Assembly (NCBI GenBank): GCA_019309945.1
Contig: JAFDFH010000135.1
Coordinates: 1 to 6,786 of the forward strand
Direction of reading: 5' to 3'
Origin: Deltaproteobacteria bacterium
GTDB lineage: Bacteria; Desulfobacterota; Desulfobacteria; Desulfobacterales; JAFDFH01
Length of the DNA stretch: 6,786 nucleotides
Position 1 is the stretch's first letter. Each line of letters starts with the position of its first letter. The notes under the pieces were generated by a model, which saw only the letters and a list, made by a program, of their open reading frames with translations, made no database searches and had not been told where the DNA came from. This document shows positions 1 through 5,453 of the stretch, piece after piece. The position numbers were made by a program, and so were the translations under genes.

Positions 1-10
1 CACCTTTAGT

Positions 11-802
11 ATGGGGGATGTAATCACGACTCTATCTCTGATTGTTTTTCTGACGGGTTTGATCATGGCCGCTTCGGTCTGGTTTTCCGGATCATTGCCG
101 GGCAAGGCGATTGTCAACCCTTTACTTAAGGCCTGCCGATTGTTATACAGTGCAACAAAAACTATTTTTTCGCGTAATTTTTATCCTGTGACCAAAACCT
201 TGTTCTTTGATGTATTTATGCAAAATCGGCTATACCGGCAATCGGTCAAACGCTGGTTTATACACGGCCTGATTTTTTTCCCGATTGTCTTTCGATTCGC
301 CTGGGGAATCGTGGGCCTTTTTGCTTCTATCTGGCTGCCGGACTGGCCGGCTACCTGGTTATTATTGGATAAGAACCATCCCGTAACCGGGTTTGTCTTT
401 GATCTGACAGGGAGCATGATCCTTATGGGTGTCATCTTAGCTTTCCTGAGAGGGGGTGATGTCCCCGCCGATCATCCCCATGGACTACCGGGACAGGATC
501 GGTGGGCTTTGAGTTTGATTGGTGGAATCATCATTATCGGTTTTATTCTGGAGGGTATGCGGATTACAATGACAGGGTGGCCGGAAAATTCAGGGTATGC
601 CGTAATCGGATATGGTTTCAGTTTGATGTTCGCCGGGATGACCGGATTGACCGATATCTATGGGTACGTATGGTATCTGCACGCCATCCTGACCGGCGCA
701 TTTGTTGCCTATTTGCCTTTCAGCCGATTGATGCATATTATTATGGCTCCTGTAGTTCTGGCAATGAATGCGGTTTCTGATCATGAAAGCAGGGGAATAT
801 AG
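11..802 (+). CDS. Membrane cytochrome b-like subunit (NarI/HdrE/DsrM type)
   Basis: A 263-residue integral membrane protein resembling the NarI/HdrE/DsrM group, whose members bind heme b and exchange electrons between quinones and a soluble Fe-S or catalytic partner. Hydrophobic segments lie at about residues 5-27, 82-108, 125-146, 165-184, 196-214 and 220-250. Candidate heme ligands are H85, H123, H224 and H242; the pair 224/242 in the last segment and the FILEGMR stretch (178-184) fit this family, but ligand assignment is inference. The frame is open from the left edge to the ATG at 11 and only 10 bases precede it, so no ribosome binding site can be judged; the true start may lie outside the window. 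A 383-nt gap separates it from the GlcD gene, so it may end an upstream operon rather than belong to the downstream one. A weak AAAGC/GCTTT stem (786-790 with 803-807) followed by a T run could end transcription. I cannot name a subfamily. Confidence 0.75.
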   Translation: MGDVITTLSLIVFLTGLIMAASVWFSGSLPGKAIVNPLLKACRLLYSATKTIFSRNFYPVTKTLFFDVFMQNRLYRQSVKRWFIHGLIFFPIVFRFAWGIVGLFASIWLPDWPATWLLLDKNHPVTGFVFDLTGSMILMGVILAFLRGGDVPADHPHGLPGQDRWALSLIGGIIIIGFILEGMRITMTGWPENSGYAVIGYGFSLMFAGMTGLTDIYGYVWYLHAILTGAFVAYLPFSRLMHIIMAPVVLAMNAVSDHESRGI

Positions 803-873
803 GCTTTTCTTTTTTTAAGTAGGATGATTAGGGGAACGTAACTTCTCAATATGCGCCGGTAGGCCCGCTGCGC

Positions 874-1067
874 CATCCGGTAATTTTTTTCAATACGGCC
901 AAAACTTGCCGTTAAGGGCGCCTAACAGTGCCCCGCGCACGGGATCTAAAATGAGTGTGTCGCTTAGCGCAAACAGGCTACAATCAACAATTTATGCTGT
1001 TCGGGGCACTGTAAGCCGCCCTAAACTGCTTCAAACAGTTGCCCGTTTTGAAAAAAATTACCGGATG
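874..1067. repeat. Large imperfect inverted repeat, MITE-like or structured RNA
   Basis: The left arm (874-935) and right arm (1002-1067) are inverted copies around a 66-nt centre. The outer 20 bp match perfectly (874-893 against 1048-1067). The innermost 10 bp also match perfectly (926-935, CAGTGCCCCG, against 1002-1011), and the next 10 bp outward match at 8 positions. The middle of the arms is diverged and differs in length by about 4 nt. Pairing beyond the outer ends is weak and I see no clear target-site duplication. The layout suits a miniature inverted-repeat element, a dispersed extragenic palindrome, or the template of a long hairpin RNA. No transposase is present. Confidence 0.7.
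1024..1040 (+). repeat. Small hairpin inside the right arm of the inverted repeat
   Basis: AACTG (1024-1028) pairs with CAGTT (1036-1040) across a 7-nt loop. It sits where the two arms of the large inverted repeat differ most, and may be a small side hairpin or insertion in one arm. Only 5 bp long, so chance is possible. Confidence 0.3.
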
Positions 1068-1117
1068 ACTCCGCTGGTAGGTTTAACCATAAGTTTTTGA
1101 AAAGTTACGATAATACC

Positions 1118-1149
1118 CACTCAACCACTCGACGATTTGACGACTTAAC
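1118..1149 (+). repeat. Four contiguous degenerate 8-bp repeats upstream of glcD-like gene
   Basis: The units are CACTCAAC (1118-1125), CACTCGAC (1126-1133), GATTTGAC (1134-1141) and GACTTAAC (1142-1149), with a consensus near SACTYRAC. They sit in direct head-to-tail order, 37-68 nt before the GlcD start codon. The next bases (GAGATCTGAAC, TTGATGAAC) keep the -GAAC ending with altered spacing. The array may be a decayed microsatellite or a stack of regulator sites; nothing in the sequence decides. Confidence 0.45.
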
Positions 1150-1171
1150 GAGATCTGAACTTGATGAACTT

Positions 1172-1178
1172 AAAGGGG
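1172..1178 (+). promoter_or_regulatory. Ribosome binding site of the GlcD-like gene
   Basis: AAAGGGG lies 7 nt before the ATG at 1186. It is a moderate match to the Shine-Dalgarno consensus and supports that start rather than a later in-frame one. Confidence 0.6.
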
Positions 1179-1185
1179 TTCCGTC

Positions 1186-2565
1186 ATGAATGAAAAAATT
1201 AAACAGGCGCTCATCGACATTGTGGGTGCCAAAAATTATACCGACGATCTCATCGATATGGTTTCTTATTCCTACGATGGATCACAGCATAAACATAGAC
1301 CTACTTGTGCTGTCTGGCCTGAGACGTCTCAACATGTATCCGAAGTTCTCGTGCTGGCCAATGTTGAAAAAATTCCGGTTGTTCCCCGGGGGGCGGGAAC
1401 CGGCCTTTCCGGAATGGCGATTCCGGTAAAGGGGGGCATTGTACTCGATCTCAGTCACATGAATGCTATTTTAAAAATCAGCATAGAGGACCGGCTCGCC
1501 GTTGTTCAACCCGGTGTTGTGTATGCGGATCTGGAGAAAGTCCTGTTACCCCATGGATTTTTTTTCCCGCCTGATCCGGCCAGCGGGACCGTCGCCACCC
1601 TGGGAGGCAATGTGGCGACCAACGCGGGGGGACTAAAAGGCGCCAAATACGGTACGACCCGAGATTATGTCCTGGGCCTCCAGGTCGTCCTGCCGGATGG
1701 GCGGATCATGCGAACCGGTTCCAAGGCCATGAAGAGCGTATCGGGCTATGACCTGACCCGGCTTTTCGTGGGATCGGAAGGGACTCTGGGAGTGGTTACG
1801 GAAATTACGCTCAAAATTAATCCAAAACCAACCGCAACCAGCACGGCCCTTGCGACCTTTAACAACCTCGATGATGCCGGTCAGGCCATCAGCCAGATCA
1901 TGTACAGTGGTATTATCCCGAGTGCTCTGGAGATTTTGGGGCGACATACGATCCTCGCCATCAACCAGAATACAGACCTCAATCTACCGGAAGTGGATGC
2001 CATGCTTCTGGTTGAGACGGACGGCTACACCCAACAAGAGACCGATTATCAGATACAAAAGGTCATCGAGGTGTTTGCTAAAAATAATCCCAGGGAGATC
2101 AAGCAGGCCCAAACAGAAGAAGAAGCGCAAGAACTCTGGATAGCTCGAAAGTCCGCCTATGGTGTTCTGGCCAGGATCAAAACCCATTTTGTCCTTGAAG
2201 ATGTCACTGTTCCCATGGCGAATATTTCAAATTTGCTCAAAGGGGTTGAAGCTATCGCGGAGAAGCATAACCTGCAGATAGCAAGTTATGGACACGCGGG
2301 GGACGGCAATCTGCATCCTCAGATTTTATATGACGGCTATGATCCGGATGAGGTGCAACGGGTAGAAACAGCTTGTGCCGATTTGTTTCAACTGGCTATC
2401 GATTTAGAAGGAACACTCACCGGAGAACACGGCATTGGCCTGTCCAAGGCATCTTACATGACCCTGGAGCATGATCCGGTGGCCATGGACGTGATGCGAA
2501 CCATTAAAAAAGGGTTCGACCCAAACAACATTCTAAACCCCGGCAAGATGGCACTGGAAGGATAA
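1186..2565 (+). CDS. glcD: FAD-linked 2-hydroxyacid oxidase, GlcD-like
   Basis: A 459-residue flavoprotein of the GlcD/D-lactate dehydrogenase family, which oxidises glycolate, D-lactate or related 2-hydroxyacids to 2-oxoacids and passes electrons to an Fe-S partner. The N-terminal FAD-binding domain shows PRGAGTGLSG (67-76) and the long glycine-rich stretch at 129-149 (PDPASG, then GGNVATNAGG). The C-terminal oxidase domain shows EDVTVP (338-343), HAGDGNLHP (370-378, with His370 and His377 in the place of the family's metal ligands), GEHGIG (413-418) and a typical NPGKM ending (451-455). The length is normal for the family, and no signal peptide or membrane segment is seen, so it is cytoplasmic. 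The GlcF-like gene follows after 11 nt, with its ribosome binding site touching this stop codon, so the two are almost certainly cotranscribed. There is no GlcE. The substrate is not fixed by the sequence; glycolate is favoured by the aminotransferase downstream, and D-lactate is the main alternative. Confidence 0.88.
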   Translation: MNEKIKQALIDIVGAKNYTDDLIDMVSYSYDGSQHKHRPTCAVWPETSQHVSEVLVLANVEKIPVVPRGAGTGLSGMAIPVKGGIVLDLSHMNAILKISIEDRLAVVQPGVVYADLEKVLLPHGFFFPPDPASGTVATLGGNVATNAGGLKGAKYGTTRDYVLGLQVVLPDGRIMRTGSKAMKSVSGYDLTRLFVGSEGTLGVVTEITLKINPKPTATSTALATFNNLDDAGQAISQIMYSGIIPSALEILGRHTILAINQNTDLNLPEVDAMLLVETDGYTQQETDYQIQKVIEVFAKNNPREIKQAQTEEEAQELWIARKSAYGVLARIKTHFVLEDVTVPMANISNLLKGVEAIAEKHNLQIASYGHAGDGNLHPQILYDGYDPDEVQRVETACADLFQLAIDLEGTLTGEHGIGLSKASYMTLEHDPVAMDVMRTIKKGFDPNNILNPGKMALEG

Positions 2566-2570
2566 GGAGG
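2566..2570 (+). promoter_or_regulatory. Ribosome binding site of the first GlcF/HdrD-like gene
   Basis: GGAGG directly follows the TAA stop of the GlcD gene and lies 6 nt before the ATG at 2577. This arrangement favours tightly coupled translation of the flavoprotein and its Fe-S partner. Confidence 0.8.
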
Positions 2571-2576
2571 GCGCAG

Positions 2577-3683
2577 ATGGAGGCCAAGTACGACTTTGCC
2601 AGAAAATACCGTGAACAGATCCTCAAATGTTCAAAATGCGGCTTTTGCCAGGCGGTTTGCCCGGTCTATGGATCAACCCTTCGTCCGGCCCTCAACGCCC
2701 GGGGGAAGATGTTGATCTTAAAAGAGGTTATGGACGGTGAAATCGAACTTGATGATACGCTCATCGAGACCCTGTTTCAATGTACCACCTGTGCCAGTTG
2801 TTTGGAAAACTGTCCGTCCGATGTGAACGTGCCCGCGATCATTAAACAGGTGAGGAAGGATATGGTCCATATCGGTTCCTGCCATCCCGCTTTTAAGGGG
2901 ATGAACGAGGTGCTTCAAAAACACACCAACATTTACGCGGAGGACGATCGTGAGGACTTTGAAAGGGAAATAAACAAAAAGGCCGATTACGTCTATTTCA
3001 TTGGTTGCGTGGGTTCCTATCGGGAAGATGAAGCAACAATGGCAGCCTTAGACCTCCTGGATCGCCTCCAGGTGGATTACACGCTGATCGATGAGGTCTG
3101 TTGCAGCGGTGTTCTGGAGGACGTGGGGTATCAAATCAATGCAGACCTGGCCCAAAAAAATATCGAACGTATTCTGGCAACCGGCGCAAAAAAAGTCATT
3201 ACCGGCTGTCCGTATTGCTGGCGTACATTCAACCAGCAGGATTCGTATGCCGAAATCAGAGACAAAGGTGTTAAGATCCTCCATATCACCCAATTCCTTA
3301 CGGACTTTAATCTGGACGTAAAGACCGATAGGCGGGTGACCTACCACGACCCCTGTGATCTGGGAAGACACTGCGGTATCTATGATGAGCCCCGTGAGAT
3401 CATCCGTAAAATTGCACCCAACTTCGTGGAAATGAGCAGTAACCGGGAAAATGCGCTATGTTGTGGGGCCGGTGGCGGTGTAAGAGGGGCGTTTGCCAAA
3501 AACTCGATTGCGATGGCTCGCCGCCGTCTCAGAGAAGCTGAAGACGTGGGTGCTGAGGTGGTGTTAAGCGATTGCAACTCCTGTATCCACAATCTGGCAA
3601 ATGCCAAATTGCGCAAGCAGAAGTTTAAAATCCATACAACCACAGAGTTTATTAACAAGCTTATGGAGGAGCAAAACCTATAA
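2577..3683 (+). CDS. glcF: Fe-S oxidoreductase with two CCG domains, GlcF/HdrD-like (copy 1)
   Basis: A 368-residue soluble electron-transfer protein. Two ferredoxin-type [4Fe-4S] motifs lie at C18/C21/C24/C28 and C69/C72/C75/C79, each ending in CP. Two CCG (cysteine-rich) domains follow: C144, C175-C176, C211 and C214; then C260 (in HDPCDLGRH), C295-C296 (CCGAGGG), C333 and C336. Both CCG sets are complete, with spacings close to those that hold noncubane [4Fe-4S] clusters in HdrB/HdrD; the first reads CCS instead of CCG, which keeps both cysteines. In the glycolate oxidase family this subunit takes electrons from GlcD and delivers them to quinone or a membrane partner. Position directly after the GlcD gene makes it the likely cognate partner. 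It is a paralogue of the gene at 4196-5392: both share HDPCDLGR and an N(I/V)(Y/F)AED stretch. GlcF or LutA-like is the safest family label; true heterodisulfide reduction is not shown. Confidence 0.85.
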   Translation: MEAKYDFARKYREQILKCSKCGFCQAVCPVYGSTLRPALNARGKMLILKEVMDGEIELDDTLIETLFQCTTCASCLENCPSDVNVPAIIKQVRKDMVHIGSCHPAFKGMNEVLQKHTNIYAEDDREDFEREINKKADYVYFIGCVGSYREDEATMAALDLLDRLQVDYTLIDEVCCSGVLEDVGYQINADLAQKNIERILATGAKKVITGCPYCWRTFNQQDSYAEIRDKGVKILHITQFLTDFNLDVKTDRRVTYHDPCDLGRHCGIYDEPREIIRKIAPNFVEMSSNRENALCCGAGGGVRGAFAKNSIAMARRRLREAEDVGAEVVLSDCNSCIHNLANAKLRKQKFKIHTTTEFINKLMEEQNL

Positions 3684-3765
3684 TGATTTATTGCTAATGC
3701 CCGAATCGAATAGTTTAGAAAATGTCTGGTTTCAAGCGAAGCAACTGATAGCGAATAAATGCTAC

Positions 3766-3770
3766 GGAGG
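3766..3770 (+). promoter_or_regulatory. Ribosome binding site that fixes the start of the H-protein-like gene
   Basis: GGAGG lies 7 nt before the ATG at 3778. The reading frame stays open upstream to about 3601, inside the preceding gene, so this site is what selects 3778. The N-terminal alignment to H proteins also begins just after this point. Confidence 0.8.
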
Positions 3771-3777
3771 AAGAAAA

Positions 3778-4203
3778 ATGGAGATTCAGGGTTATAATTT
3801 ACCGGATGACCTGTATTATGAGGAACATCATTTCTGGGTTAGAGATGACGGCGACATTCTGGTTATGGGCATGGATGATTTCGGCCGGCAAATGGCCGAT
3901 GAAATCGTCTATGTGCAGCTTCCCGAAGAGGGCAAAAAAATTACAGCCGGGAAAAAATTTGCGAAAATGGAGTCGGGCAAGTGGCTGGGCAAGATTTATG
4001 GGCCTGTCAATGGAGAACTGGTGGCCGTAAATGAGGAATTGGAAGAAGACCCCGGATTGATCAATGCAGACTGTTACGGAAAAGGGTGGATGTTTAAGAT
4101 CAAGCCGGATGATAAGGCCGAGATACAAAATCTTATCAAAGACCCGGAAGCAATCGAAAAATGGGTCTTAGCTGATATTGAGAAGTATGCCCAAGATGCG
4201 TGA
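3778..4203 (+). CDS. gcvH: Lipoyl carrier protein, glycine cleavage H-protein-like
   Basis: A 141-residue protein, slightly longer than typical H proteins (about 125-130). It follows the H-protein pattern closely: EHHFWVRDDGDILVMG (16-31), DEIVYVQLPEEG (41-52), AGKKFAKMES (57-66), IYGPVNGELVAVNEEL (73-88) and YGKGWMFKIKP (100-110). Lys68 aligns with the lipoylated lysine. However, the local sequence ESGKWLGK (65-72) differs from the usual ESVKAASD, with Trp and Gly next to the lysine. In canonical glycine cleavage the lipoyl arm carries methylamine from GcvP to GcvT and is reoxidised by the L protein; no gcvP, gcvT or lpd gene is in the window. The gene sits between two GlcF/HdrD-like genes and its 3' end overlaps the second. 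It could serve glycine cleavage in trans, or act as a lipoate-binding carrier for the CCG-domain proteins, as LbpA does in sHdr systems. The role is inference; the family call is firm. Confidence 0.85.
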   Translation: MEIQGYNLPDDLYYEEHHFWVRDDGDILVMGMDDFGRQMADEIVYVQLPEEGKKITAGKKFAKMESGKWLGKIYGPVNGELVAVNEELEEDPGLINADCYGKGWMFKIKPDDKAEIQNLIKDPEAIEKWVLADIEKYAQDA

Positions 4204-5392
4204 TATGTCGAATCTCAATTTCAGTATCAAACAGCTTTTGGAAATGTCGGCCTGCACGAACTGCCAGGTCTGTGCGGACGTCTGCCCGGCAGTCACTGCT
4301 TCACAGGATGGAGCGCTTTCTGCAACTTATCGTATGAAGGGTCTCAATCGGATTTTAAGGAGCAGAACGGGACTCTTCCGCAAGCTCTTCAGAAAAAAAG
4401 AACCCTCCGCAGACGCGTGGAATCAATTTAGCAATACGGTTTTTCGCTGTACTTTATGCGGTAATTGCGAGGAAGTCTGCCCGGTAGGGATTCACCTCAG
4501 GGAACTCTGGCTCTCCCTTCGGCATGATCTTGTTGATTCCAGTTATTATCCCCCCAAAATCGATATGATCCGGGATAACCTGGACGAAAGTCACAATGTT
4601 TTTGCAGAGGATAATGAAGAGCGGGGCGATTGGGTGGAAGATATGCGCAATGCCCCGGATCATGGCTATATCAAGGCAAAGGCTGAAGTCGTCTACTTTA
4701 CCGGGTGTGTGGCGGCCTATTTCCCGCTGGCCCAGAAAATTCCAATGGCGCTTGCCGAAATACTGGAGTTCAGCGGCGTCGATTTCACCCTCATGGGCGA
4801 ACAGGAGTGGTGTTGCGGCTTTCCTTTGCTTGGAGCCGGCTTGAAAGACATGTTGCAAAAATTCATCGATCACAACCTTGCGGCGGTTCGAGCGAAGGGG
4901 GCCAAGAAGGTCGTGTTTGCATGTCCCTCGTGTTACCAGATGTGGCGGGAATATTACCCTCAGCAGTTTGAAATTGCGCATGTCACCCAGTTCCTTTTGA
5001 AACGGGTCCGAGAAGGTAAAATACCGCTTAAAGAACTACCATTGATCGTCACGTATCATGATCCATGCGATTTGGGACGGGGAGCCCGGGTATTTGATGC
5101 CCCTAGAGAATTGATTCAATCCATTCCGGGCGTCAAATTTGTTGAGCTTTCCGAAAATCGCGAGGCGTGTAAGTGTTGTGGCGGAGGTGGAAACCTGGAG
5201 ATGATCGACGCGGGACTATCTAAGGAAATTGCCAGGCAAAAAATTGAAGCGGTTATGGACACTGGTGCTCAGGCCGTCATCACTTCGTGCCAACAGTGCG
5301 TGAGGACAATGGCCACCTTCGTGAAGCGAAATAAGGTACCGATTGAAGTTCTGGATATTACCCAGCTGGTTCAGAGGGCGCTGGATCGATAG
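4196..5392 (+). CDS. Fe-S oxidoreductase with two CCG domains, GlcF/HdrD-like (copy 2)
   Basis: 398 residues from the chosen ATG. Two [4Fe-4S] motifs lie at C20/C23/C26/C30 and C85/C88/C91/C95. The first CCG domain has C171, C206-C207 (WCCGFP), C243 and C246. The second has C291 (in HDPCDLGRG), C327-C328 (in CKCCGGGG), C365 and C368. All ligands of both noncubane-type sites are present. Between the two ferredoxin motifs this copy has about 14 extra residues relative to copy 1, including a strongly basic stretch (52-68: RILRSRTGLFRKLFRKK). The start is uncertain: in-frame TTG 4178, ATG 4187, ATG 4196 and ATG 4205 are all possible and none has a strong ribosome binding site. I chose 4196 because GAGAAG (4180-4185) lies 10 nt before it; that start overlaps the H-like gene by 8 nt and implies translational coupling. 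Likely role: cytoplasmic thiol/disulfide or quinone-linked electron transfer within the same operon. Confidence 0.83.
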   Translation: MRDMSNLNFSIKQLLEMSACTNCQVCADVCPAVTASQDGALSATYRMKGLNRILRSRTGLFRKLFRKKEPSADAWNQFSNTVFRCTLCGNCEEVCPVGIHLRELWLSLRHDLVDSSYYPPKIDMIRDNLDESHNVFAEDNEERGDWVEDMRNAPDHGYIKAKAEVVYFTGCVAAYFPLAQKIPMALAEILEFSGVDFTLMGEQEWCCGFPLLGAGLKDMLQKFIDHNLAAVRAKGAKKVVFACPSCYQMWREYYPQQFEIAHVTQFLLKRVREGKIPLKELPLIVTYHDPCDLGRGARVFDAPRELIQSIPGVKFVELSENREACKCCGGGGNLEMIDAGLSKEIARQKIEAVMDTGAQAVITSCQQCVRTMATFVKRNKVPIEVLDITQLVQRALDR

Positions 5393-5440
5393 AATTAAGA
5401 TGAAGGGAATGTTTTTTGCACACACCTGACCCCGATCAGA

Positions 5441-5447
5441 AGGAGGT
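5441..5447 (+). promoter_or_regulatory. Strong ribosome binding site for a TTG start
   Basis: AGGAGGT lies 6 nt before the TTG at 5454 and is near-perfectly complementary to the 16S rRNA tail. The first in-frame ATG (5475) is 27 nt beyond it, too far, so the TTG is the likely start. Within the 61-nt gap after the Fe-S gene only a 4-bp stem (CTGA/TCAG, about 5426-5439) is seen, too weak to be a terminator, so the aminotransferase may be cotranscribed. Confidence 0.8.
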
Positions 5448-5453
5448 AACATT

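Larger units (their letters stand above)
803..1185. other. 383-nt intergenic region with no convincing gene
   Basis: No protein-coding gene is supported here. The only open frame (about 906-1100) would need a TTG start without a ribosome binding site, and it lies across both arms of an inverted repeat. The stretch contains the inverted repeat at 874-1067 and the degenerate 8-bp repeats at 1118-1149, both listed separately, then the ribosome binding site of the GlcD gene. A promoter for the downstream genes probably lies here, but I see no sigma70-like pair of boxes with acceptable spacing. Confidence 0.7.

Noticed and set aside
906..1100. A 64-codon + strand open frame in the intergenic region
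   Set aside because: It would need a TTG start with no ribosome binding site, crosses both arms of the inverted repeat, and shows no recognisable protein pattern; it is best explained as repeat sequence that happens to be open.
1097..1114. TTGAAA and GATAAT as a promoter upstream of the GlcD gene
   Set aside because: The two boxes are only 6 nt apart, far short of the usual 16-18 nt, and no alternative -35 box with good spacing was seen.
3601..3777. Upstream extension of the H-protein-like gene
   Set aside because: The frame is open back into the preceding gene, but homology to H proteins begins after 3778 and a GGAGG sits 7 nt before that ATG.
4454..4981. A 175-codon open frame on the - strand
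   Set aside because: It is antisense to the copy 2 Fe-S gene, whose cysteine motifs run through the same bases, and it shows no recognisable domain.
5426..5439. CTGA/TCAG stem between the copy 2 Fe-S gene and the aminotransferase gene as a terminator
   Set aside because: The stem is only 4 bp, has no T run after it, and lies next to the ribosome binding site.
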